From Eubacterium sp. CAG:841 (lineage in GTDB: Bacteria; Bacillota; Clostridia; Oscillospirales; CAG-272): 8,506 bases of DNA. The notes beneath the pieces are model-generated. The model searched no databases, was not told the DNA's origin, and saw only the letters and a program-made list of their open reading frames with translations. Positions 1 through 5,897 of the stretch are shown here, piece after piece; position 1 is the first letter of the stretch; each line of letters begins with the position of its first letter. The DNA lies in assembly GCA_000437375.1 (NCBI GenBank), contig FR898211.1:1-8506 (forward strand). Reading direction: 5' to 3'. Made by a program: the position numbers and the translations under genes.

Positions 1-40
1 TCAGAACTTATATTACAAATCGAAAGAAAAGAGGAAATAT
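1..40 (+). other. Window edge: leader or tail of an upstream gene
   Basis: Only 40 bases precede the first gene and no promoter is visible in them. Two frames could be the tail of an upstream gene. Frame 1 reads SELILQIERKEEIYE and stops at TGA 46-48. Frame 3 reads RTYITNRKKRGNI and stops at TGA 42-44, forming an ATGA overlap with the next start. Either would fit translational coupling in an operon that began before the window. The GAGG at about 31-34 serves the start at 41. Which frame, if any, is coding cannot be decided here. Confidence 0.3.
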
Positions 41-706
41 ATGAATGATCTATCGGTGCGCGCTCTCTTTGATATCGACAGACGCTCGCCGCTTGAATTT
101 ATGCTCGGATATAAATTTGTATGGGAAGTCCTGGACGATCTCGGAAATTTTATAGTCTCGGCAGGAAAGCTCCTCGGCGATGAATATTATTCTCCACATG
201 AGAACGTATGGATCCATCGCTCAGCCGTCGTAGCTCCGAGCGCCGAGATCATTGCGCCGTGCATCATAGAACGCGGCGCAACTCTGCGTCACTGCGCATA
301 TATTCGCGGCAATGCGTATATAGGTGATGGCGCAGTCGTCGGAAACTCGTGCGAAATAAAAAACTCCGTGCTTATGCGTGGCGCATGCCTTCCGCATTTC
401 AATTATGCGGGAGACAGCGTTATAGGGCGCGGAGCTCATCTCGGCGCGGGAGCCGTAATATCAAATCTCAAGCTTGACAAGAGCAACGTAACAGTAACCT
501 TCGGCGACGAAAAAATTGAAACAGGCAGAAGAAAGTTCGGCGCGGCGATAGGCGACGGAGCCGAAATAGGCTGCGGAGCGGTCATCTGTCCCGGAAGCGT
601 TATAGGTAAGGAAAGCCTTATATATCCGCTTTCCTGTGTGCGCGGATATATCGGAGAACGGAAAATATACAAATCGAACGGCTGCATAGACGAAAGGAGA
701 ATATAA
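41..706 (+). CDS. Stand-alone left-handed beta-helix acyltransferase, GlmU C-terminal-like (probable GlcN-1-P N-acetyltransferase)
   Basis: The product is 221 residues. Residues 1-55 form a non-repeat N-terminal segment. From about 56 to 205 the chain is built of hexapeptide repeats (for example IIERGA, YIGDGA, VIGRGA, HLGAGA, AIGDGA), the signature of a left-handed beta-helix acyltransferase. The stretch LPHFNYAGDSVIG (118-129) corresponds to the GlmU region carrying the catalytic histidine, here His119. GAGAVISN (135-142) matches the GlmU GAGT...N region. TGRRKFG (161-167) resembles the archaeal-type sugar-1-phosphate acetyltransferase domain. The GlmU uridylyltransferase domain is absent. 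Relatives in Clostridia are, from memory, often labelled UDP-GlcNAc pyrophosphorylase, which this domain content does not support. GAGG lies 6 bases before ATG 41. It is followed one base after its stop by glmM, and the operon also contains glmS, so acetyl-CoA-dependent conversion of GlcN-1-P to GlcNAc-1-P in the cytoplasm is the best inference. Another sugar or serine acyltransferase role is possible. Confidence 0.85.
   Translation: MNDLSVRALFDIDRRSPLEFMLGYKFVWEVLDDLGNFIVSAGKLLGDEYYSPHENVWIHRSAVVAPSAEIIAPCIIERGATLRHCAYIRGNAYIGDGAVVGNSCEIKNSVLMRGACLPHFNYAGDSVIGRGAHLGAGAVISNLKLDKSNVTVTFGDEKIETGRRKFGAAIGDGAEIGCGAVICPGSVIGKESLIYPLSCVRGYIGERKIYKSNGCIDERRI
694..699 (+). promoter_or_regulatory. Ribosome-binding site of glmM
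   Basis: AAGGAG lies 8 bases before ATG 708, inside the 3' end of the preceding gene. The arrangement TAA-T-ATG between the two genes suggests coupled translation. Confidence 0.75.
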
Positions 707-707
707 T

Positions 708-2075
708 ATGACGCGCCTTTTCGGAACTGACGGAATAAGGGGAAAAGCAGGAAACGACCTTACGCGCGAGCTTGCGGCAAATATAGGCGAAAAACTTGCA
801 ACGCTCCTGTCACACGGAGGCGAAAAGCCCAAAATACTTCTTGCGCGCGACACAAGAATCTCGGGACAAATGCTCGCCCTCGCCGTAGCTTCGGGAATAT
901 GCTCGGCAGGAGGAGAAGTCCTGTGGGCTGACGTCATTCCCACACCGGCGGTGGCTTATCTCACCGTAAAATACGGCGCATCTGCAGGAGTTATGATAAC
1001 CGCGTCGCACAATCCCGCCGAATACAACGGAATAAAAATATTCGGAGAAGACGGCCACAAGCTCCAGGATGAGCTTGAAGAAAAAATAGAAGCCATGATG
1101 TCGCTTCCATCCTCTTCTCTTGTATGCGGTGCCGATATAGGAACGGTCAGACTTTGCTCTTCTGCGCTCAGCGACTACGAAAATTATCTGATAAGCCTGT
1201 CTCCGTCCCCTCTGTCGGATCTTCACATAGCGCTCGACTGCGCTTTCGGAACCGCGTCCGTTTCCGCTGAAAGGATTTTCTCTTCGCTCGGCGCAAAGTG
1301 CGATATGCTTTTCGATTCTCCCGACGGGATAAACGTAAACTCGGGTTGCGGCTCGACAGATATTTCATATCTCTCCGAATATGTCCGCAAGAACGGGCTT
1401 CGCGGAGGAGCGGCGTTCGACGGCGACGCCGACAGATGCGTATGCGTGGATGAAAACGGAAGTCCGCTCGACGGCGACGTTATAATGGCTGCGCTGGCAC
1501 TCGATATGAAAGAAAGCGGCATGCTCAGGGGCGGAATGGTCGGCACGGTAATGAGCAATTTCGGACTTGTACGTTTCTGCGAAGAAAACGGAATAAGATT
1601 CATACAGACAAAAGTGGGCGACAGATATGTCTCCGAAGAGATGCGCCTTTGGGATTATAACTTCGGCGGAGAGCAGTCAGGGCATATAATATTCGGCGAC
1701 GTTATGCCTACGGGCGACGGTCAGCTTACGGCAATAATGCTGTTCTCGCTTATGAGAAGATCGGGTAAAAAGCTTTCCGAGCTTGCGGCAGCAGTGAAAA
1801 AAATGCCTCAGCTTTCAAAAAATATCCCCGCAACGCCCGAACAGAAGATTACCTTTCTTACCGACGGAGAAATAAAGGCGTACCTTTCCGAAGTAAAACA
1901 GCAGCTCGGAAAGCACGGCAGACTCGTTGCCAGACCGTCCGGAACTGAGCCTTGCATAAGACTTACAGCCGAAAGCGACGACGAAAAGCTGCTCCCCGCA
2001 CTTCTCGGCTCGGCGGCAGAAAAAATAGCGGCGCGGATAAAAAGCGTCGGAAAAGAGGACATATGTGCGGAATAA
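708..2075 (+). CDS. glmM: Phosphoglucosamine mutase
   Basis: GlmM interconverts glucosamine-6-phosphate and glucosamine-1-phosphate on the cytoplasmic route to UDP-GlcNAc. The product is 455 residues, the normal length for GlmM. The N-terminus MTRLFGTDGIRG is typical. The phosphoserine loop is GVMITASHNP with catalytic Ser100. The Mg-binding loop is DGDADR (238-243), the sugar-binding loop is GGEQSGH (320-326), and the C-terminal phosphate-binding loop is RPSGTEP (409-415). The four alpha-phosphohexomutase domains therefore all appear intact. In this family Ser100 must be phosphorylated for activity. The GGEQSGH form and the context separate it from phosphoglucomutase/phosphomannomutase paralogues. 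It follows the beta-helix acyltransferase by one base and its 3' end overlaps glmS by 13 bp, so the three genes are almost certainly cotranscribed and translationally coupled. Confidence 0.97.
   Translation: MTRLFGTDGIRGKAGNDLTRELAANIGEKLATLLSHGGEKPKILLARDTRISGQMLALAVASGICSAGGEVLWADVIPTPAVAYLTVKYGASAGVMITASHNPAEYNGIKIFGEDGHKLQDELEEKIEAMMSLPSSSLVCGADIGTVRLCSSALSDYENYLISLSPSPLSDLHIALDCAFGTASVSAERIFSSLGAKCDMLFDSPDGINVNSGCGSTDISYLSEYVRKNGLRGGAAFDGDADRCVCVDENGSPLDGDVIMAALALDMKESGMLRGGMVGTVMSNFGLVRFCEENGIRFIQTKVGDRYVSEEMRLWDYNFGGEQSGHIIFGDVMPTGDGQLTAIMLFSLMRRSGKKLSELAAAVKKMPQLSKNIPATPEQKITFLTDGEIKAYLSEVKQQLGKHGRLVARPSGTEPCIRLTAESDDEKLLPALLGSAAEKIAARIKSVGKEDICAE
2055..2065 (+). promoter_or_regulatory. 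Ribosome-binding site and start fixing glmS at 2063
   Basis: GAGG (2055-2058) sits 4 bases before ATG 2063. The frame is open further upstream, with an ATG at 1952. Only the start at 2063 gives Met-Cys-Gly-Ile-Ile-Gly, and the Cys must be residue 2 so that removal of Met exposes the catalytic N-terminal nucleophile. The start lies inside glmM. Confidence 0.9.
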
Positions 2076-3889
2076 TAGGATATACAGGACGCAGAGATTC
2101 AGCCGAGGTAATACTTTCGGGACTGTTTTCGCTTGAATACAGAGGGTACGATTCGGCAGGACTCGCCGTTTTTACGGATGACGGAATAAAAACCGTCAAA
2201 TCGGCAGGAAAGGTGCGGACGTTGAAATCACTTTCCGAAGAATCGGAGCTTTACGGTCATACCGGAATAGGTCACACGCGCTGGGCAACGCACGGAGCGC
2301 CGACAGCCGAAAACGCCCATCCCCACACGGTTGGGAAAATAACACTCGTTCACAACGGGATAATCGAAAACTATGCCGAAATAAAAGCCAGGCTTGCGTC
2401 CGGCGGTTGTGTTTTCCGCTCGGAAACCGATACCGAAGTTGCCGCCGCACTGATAAACGACTACCTTTCGGTCACAGGCGATCCGCTTACGGCGCTTAAA
2501 AACGCAACGGCTGAAATAACAGGCTCATATGCGTTTGCCGTACTTTGCGACGGATTTCCGGATAAAGTATTCGCCGCGCGAAGCGACAGTCCGCTCATAG
2601 CAGGCATCGGAGAGGATGAAAATTTCATCGCCTCCGATATAACCGCAATACTGAAATACACCAAAAAATATATAGTAGTGGAGAGCGGAGAATTCGCCGT
2701 GATAGACCGTAAAAGCGCAGTGATTTATGATAAAGAGCTTCGTGAGGTCAAAAGAGAGCCGAGCGTATCGACATGGGATACAAGTTCCGCCGAAAAATGC
2801 GGATATCCGCACTTTATGCTTAAAGAAATACATGAAGAACCGCGCGCACTGTCAGATGTTCTTCTCGGCAGAATAAAAAACGGCATCCCCGATTTTTCCG
2901 GCGACGGAAACGATATATCAAGCAAACTTTCCCATGCGGAGAAAATATTTATAGTCGCCTGCGGGACGGCAATGCACGCAGGACTTTTCGGAAAATATAT
3001 GACGGAAAAGCTCGCGCGCCGTCCGTGCGAAGCAGAGCTTGCGTCCGAGTTCAGGTATAAAAATCCCATTCTCGGCAAAAATGACGCCGTTATAATAATC
3101 TCGCAATCAGGCGAGACAGCCGACTCGCTCGCCGCACTGAGACTCGCCAAAGAACGCGGCGCATACACGCTCGGGATAGTAAATGCCGTCGCATCGTCCA
3201 TAGCGCGCGAAGCTGACGATGTTATCTACACGCGCGCAGGACCCGAGATCGCCGTCGCAAGCACAAAAGCTTTTACCGTTCAGGCGGCGGTGATGTGCCT
3301 TATCGCGGCGTCGATAGCGGTTTCCTGCGGAGCGGTGAGCGAGCCTGAGATCAAAAATTTCACCGCCTCGCTTTCGTCCGGTCTTCCGTCCGTGATAAGC
3401 TCCGTTACGTCACAAAGCGACAGAATAAAAGAAATCGCCGCGCGCATAGCTTCATCCGAAAACGCCTTTTTCATAGGCAGAGGCATAGACCGTTACGCCG
3501 CCGAAGAAGGCTCGCTCAAGCTGAAAGAAATATCGTATATCCACAGTGAAGCTTACCCCGCCGGAGAGCTTAAACACGGCACTCTTTCACTTATAAGCGA
3601 CGGCGTCCCCGTAATAGCTTCGGCGTCGCTTCCCTCGCTTTACGGAAAAACAAAGGCAAGCCTTTCCGAAGTAAAGGCAAGAGGAGCCCTTACGATACTC
3701 GTAACGGCGGAGGACACAGCCGCAGATGGCGATGCGGACTTTATAATTCCGATACATTCCGAAAGCGAAGCTCTGACCGCGATAGCCACAGTAACGGTCT
3801 ACCAGCTTCTCGCATACCATACAGCCGTGCTTCGCGGAACCGATGTCGATATGCCGAAAAACCTTGCAAAATCCGTAACTGTGGAATAA
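2063..3889 (+). CDS. glmS: Glutamine--fructose-6-phosphate aminotransferase (isomerizing)
   Basis: GlmS makes glucosamine-6-phosphate from fructose-6-phosphate and glutamine, the committed step of amino-sugar synthesis. The product is 608 residues, the full family length. Residues 2-220 are the class II glutamine amidotransferase domain, with nucleophile Cys2, HTRWATHG (71-78) and HNGIIENY (97-104). Two SIS sugar-isomerase domains follow, at about 290-430 and 460-600. They contain CGT (300-302), SQSGETADS (347-355), VASTKAFT (398-405) and GELKHG (501-506, with His505). The tail NLAKSVTVE contains Lys603, as in characterised GlmS enzymes. All catalytic elements are present. There is no glmS ribozyme directly upstream, because the start lies inside glmM. 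Any ribozyme control would have to sit before the operon, outside this window. A strong terminator follows. Confidence 0.98.
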   Translation: MCGIIGYTGRRDSAEVILSGLFSLEYRGYDSAGLAVFTDDGIKTVKSAGKVRTLKSLSEESELYGHTGIGHTRWATHGAPTAENAHPHTVGKITLVHNGIIENYAEIKARLASGGCVFRSETDTEVAAALINDYLSVTGDPLTALKNATAEITGSYAFAVLCDGFPDKVFAARSDSPLIAGIGEDENFIASDITAILKYTKKYIVVESGEFAVIDRKSAVIYDKELREVKREPSVSTWDTSSAEKCGYPHFMLKEIHEEPRALSDVLLGRIKNGIPDFSGDGNDISSKLSHAEKIFIVACGTAMHAGLFGKYMTEKLARRPCEAELASEFRYKNPILGKNDAVIIISQSGETADSLAALRLAKERGAYTLGIVNAVASSIAREADDVIYTRAGPEIAVASTKAFTVQAAVMCLIAASIAVSCGAVSEPEIKNFTASLSSGLPSVISSVTSQSDRIKEIAARIASSENAFFIGRGIDRYAAEEGSLKLKEISYIHSEAYPAGELKHGTLSLISDGVPVIASASLPSLYGKTKASLSEVKARGALTILVTAEDTAADGDADFIIPIHSESEALTAIATVTVYQLLAYHTAVLRGTDVDMPKNLAKSVTVE

Positions 3890-3891
3890 AC

Positions 3892-3930
3892 AAAAAAAGC
3901 GATGCCGCTTGTGCGGTATCGCTTTTATCT
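3892..3930. terminator. Bidirectional intrinsic terminator between glmS and the convergent methyltransferase
   Basis: A 14-bp stem pairs 3895-3908 with 3913-3926, with a TTGT loop and one G·U wobble. It is flanked by seven A (3892-3898) on the left and a short T run on the right. Read on the + strand it ends the glmS operon. Read on the - strand the poly-A becomes a run of seven U, an even better terminator for the methyltransferase gene ending at 3975. Confidence 0.9.
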
Positions 3931-3974
3931 TTACAGATGGTTTTCCTTTCTGAAAAAACGCTTGCCGTAAACAT

Positions 3975-4691
3975 TTATTTTCTCACCTTTATCGTAGCAA
4001 GCGCAGGAGCGCCGTCCGGCGTATTTTCGACGTCAAAGCTTTCAACCTTAAAGCCGATCGCCTCAAACTCTTTTATATAGCCGTCTTTGCTTTTGCTTCT
4101 GGCGGGAATTCTTGTCAGCATAACTGTTTTGTCGCTTCCCGGAACCGTTCTTTCTTCTGGAGTTTCATAGTCTGCTCCGGTGATCTTCTGCCACTCTTCA
4201 AAACTGTCAACTTCGCCGGGAAAAGCATTTTCGTCATAAAGCTCGCGCATGAAAAGCGCGCTTGCACCGTCCTTCAGCGCGAAATAAAGATTTTCAAGAT
4301 ATTTCCGTCTGTCGTCATCGGTAACAAGCATGTGCAGCCCCTGACAGTCGAGTATTCCGTCATACTTTCCCGCTATCTGATTTTTTACCATATCCATAAA
4401 GAATATCCGCGCTCCGGAATATTCTTCAAGTCTGCGTCTGGCAACGCCCACCGCAGTAAGCGAAACATCCGTTCCCCAATAAAGACATCCGAGCTTTGAA
4501 AGAATTATTCCCTCGCTTCCCTCTCCGCACGCGCACTGAAGCACGCTTTTTCCGGAAAGCGAATTTTCATCCACCCATTTTTCAAGCGTCGCAATGACGG
4601 TGGCGTCGTTTTCGGAAGTACCCCACGTTCCCGCTCCGCCGGCAGCGACTTTTTTATAACGTTCATCATACGCCTTGTAATATTCAGCCAT
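3975..4691 (-). CDS. Class I SAM-dependent methyltransferase, substrate unknown
   Basis: The product is 238 residues. It has a Rossmann-fold methyltransferase core at about 48-150. Motif I reads VLQCACGEG (50-58), with GEG as the SAM-binding glycine-rich loop. An acidic residue that probably contacts the ribose is Asp75 (WGTD). A following acidic position is at FMD (98-100), and DGILDCQGLHML (111-122) matches the motif IV strand. Motif I carries Cys55 before GEG and Gln52 where many family members have Asp or Glu. A region of about 85 residues after the core (151-238) probably forms the substrate-side cap. I do not recognise the substrate. The start is fixed by GGAGGG seven bases before ATG (complement of 4691). 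The gene is a single transcription unit with its own promoter, converging on glmS. A metabolite or xenobiotic methyltransferase is as likely as any other role. Confidence 0.85.
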   Translation of the reverse strand: MAEYYKAYDERYKKVAAGGAGTWGTSENDATVIATLEKWVDENSLSGKSVLQCACGEGSEGIILSKLGCLYWGTDVSLTAVGVARRRLEEYSGARIFFMDMVKNQIAGKYDGILDCQGLHMLVTDDDRRKYLENLYFALKDGASALFMRELYDENAFPGEVDSFEEWQKITGADYETPEERTVPGSDKTVMLTRIPARSKSKDGYIKEFEAIGFKVESFDVENTPDGAPALATIKVRK

Positions 4692-4726
4692 TTTATATCC
4701 CTCCGCAACCGTGAGTATTTATCTGT

Positions 4727-4756
4727 ATTTTAGCACAGCAATATCGCCCCTGTCAA
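4727..4756 (-). promoter_or_regulatory. Promoter of the leftward methyltransferase
   Basis: On the - strand, TTGACA (4751-4756) is followed after 18 bp by TAAAAT (4727-4732). The latter is preceded by TGC, an extended -10 element. Transcription would start about 4720 and give a short leader carrying GGAGGG before the start codon at 4691. Confidence 0.8.
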
Positions 4757-4766
4757 CCGAGCGAAC

Positions 4767-4787
4767 GCCAAAACCGCCGTTTTTGGC
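4767..4787. repeat. Inverted repeat between divergent promoters
   Basis: GCCAAAA (4767-4773) and TTTTGGC (4781-4787) form a perfect 7-bp stem around a CCGCCGT loop. A T run follows on the right, at 4791-4795. It lies upstream of both divergent promoters. It could be a regulator site or a weak leftover terminator. I cannot choose between these. Confidence 0.4.
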
Positions 4788-4820
4788 TGATTTTTCGAGC
4801 CGCACCGCAATTTACAGGCA

Positions 4821-4841
4821 AATAAAGCTTCGACGCTTATT
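4821..4841. repeat. Imperfect inverted repeat touching the -35 of the ROK kinase promoter
   Basis: AATAAAGC (4821-4828) and GCTTATT (4835-4841) pair with one bulged base around TTCGAC. The right arm overlaps the TTGACA at 4840-4845. It is a possible operator, and short enough to be coincidence. Confidence 0.3.
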
Positions 4842-4868
4842 GACAAATCGTCTTTTCAACGGTAAAAT
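4840..4868 (+). promoter_or_regulatory. Promoter of the ROK kinase operon
   Basis: TTGACA (4840-4845), a 17-bp spacer and TAAAAT (4863-4868) make a near-consensus sigma-A promoter. The start of transcription is expected near 4875, inside the dyad at 4867-4892. It would drive the kinase, methyltransferase and PAP2 genes. Confidence 0.88.
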
Positions 4869-4892
4869 GTAAATTGAATATTTGATTTACAT
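4867..4892. promoter_or_regulatory. Candidate operator: perfect 8-bp-arm dyad over the transcription start
   Basis: ATGTAAAT (4867-4874) and ATTTACAT (4885-4892) are perfect reverse complements separated by 10 bp. The left arm overlaps the last two bases of the -10 and the dyad covers the predicted start site. This is the position where a dimeric repressor would block transcription. A further ATTTACA half-site lies at 4810-4816. The cognate regulator is not in the window. Confidence 0.6.
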
Positions 4893-4915
4893 ACTCATTC
4901 GGAGGGATTTTTAAT

Positions 4916-5875
4916 ATGTATTCTATCGGTGTCGATCTCGGCGGGACAAACATCGCCGTGGGAATAGTTGACGAAAATTATAAAATAGTGAAAAAGGATT
5001 CCTGCCCCACTCTGGCAAATCGTCCGGCTGAAGAAATAATCCGCGATATGGTTGCTCTCTGCAAGCGCCTTTGCACGGAGACAGGCTTTGACATAACAGA
5101 AGCAAACGGAGTAGGTATCGCATGTCCGGGAACGGTAAACCCCGACACCGGCATAGTCGAATACGCAAACAATATAAAATTCTTTGATTTTCCGATTGTA
5201 AAGCTTTTCTCGGAATATTCGGGCGTTGACAAAGCAAATATTGTAATAGGCAACGACGCAAATCTTGCCGCTTACGGAGAAGCGGTTGCAGGAGCGGCAA
5301 AAGGAGCGTCGTCCTCAGTTACCATAACTCTCGGTACGGGTGTCGGAAGCGGAATAATCATAGACGGAAAAATGCTTACGGGATGCGCTCACGGCGGCGC
5401 GGAAATAGGTCATACCGTTATAGTAAAGGACGGAAGACAATGTACCTGCGGCAGACGCGGTTGCTTTGAAGTTTACTGCTCGGCAACGGCGCTCATCGCC
5501 GATACAAAAAGAAAATTCGAAGAATGTCCCGACTCGCTCATGCGCGAAATGTGCGGAGGAGACGTAAACCGCGTAGGCGGTAAAACGGCTTTCGCCGCAA
5601 TGAGAAAAGGCGACAAAGCCGCAGGCGAGGTCGTTTCCGAATATCTCGGCTATCTTGCCTGCGGAATAGCAAACATTCTCAACGTCTTTCAGCCGGAGGT
5701 GCTTTGCATAGGCGGCGGCGTATCCGGAGAGAAGGAAAATCTTCTCCGTCCGCTCATTCCGCTTATTGAAAAAGAGATCTACTCAAAAGACGAAACGCTG
5801 AAAACGGACGTGCGCATAGCTATGCTCGGAAACGACGCCGGCATAATCGGTGCGGCGGCAGCGGCAAGAAAATAA
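4916..5875 (+). CDS. ROK-family sugar kinase, probable glucokinase
   Basis: The enzyme is expected to use ATP to phosphorylate a hexose, probably glucose, at the 6-position in the cytoplasm. The product is 319 residues, the usual ROK kinase length. The N-terminal phosphate loop is DLGGTN (7-12). The catalytic aspartate is Asp114 in GNDAN. TLGTGVG (138-144) is the second nucleotide-binding segment. GGAEIGH (160-166) followed by CTCGRRGCFE (176-185) is the ROK zinc site, with His166, Cys176, Cys178 and Cys183. There is no N-terminal helix-turn-helix, so it is a kinase and not a NagC/XylR-type repressor. GGAGGG (4901-4906) lies 9 bases before ATG 4916. It heads a three-gene unit under a near-consensus promoter with a candidate operator. 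Other ROK substrates such as N-acetylglucosamine, mannose or allose cannot be excluded from sequence alone. Confidence 0.92.
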   Translation: MYSIGVDLGGTNIAVGIVDENYKIVKKDSCPTLANRPAEEIIRDMVALCKRLCTETGFDITEANGVGIACPGTVNPDTGIVEYANNIKFFDFPIVKLFSEYSGVDKANIVIGNDANLAAYGEAVAGAAKGASSSVTITLGTGVGSGIIIDGKMLTGCAHGGAEIGHTVIVKDGRQCTCGRRGCFEVYCSATALIADTKRKFEECPDSLMREMCGGDVNRVGGKTAFAAMRKGDKAAGEVVSEYLGYLACGIANILNVFQPEVLCIGGGVSGEKENLLRPLIPLIEKEIYSKDETLKTDVRIAMLGNDAGIIGAAAAARK

Positions 5876-5897
5876 TCTTTTACGGGAGGAAAACGAT

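Noticed and set aside
461..943. 160-codon open frame on the - strand across the acyltransferase/glmM junction
   Set aside because: It is antisense to two well-supported genes, has no recognisable domain, and reflects the codon bias of the sense strand.
1952..2062. Longer glmS frame starting at 1952
   Set aside because: The extension is the out-of-frame translation of the end of glmM (Arg/Lys-rich) and would place the catalytic Cys far from the N-terminus.
2725..3201. 158-codon open frame on the - strand inside glmS
   Set aside because: It is Ser-rich shadow translation opposite conserved GlmS SIS-domain sequence.
5850..5897. Longer methyltransferase frame starting at 5850
   Set aside because: It lies in the end of the ROK kinase gene. 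The start at 5898 has an excellent GGGAGG and the extra residues are not family-like.
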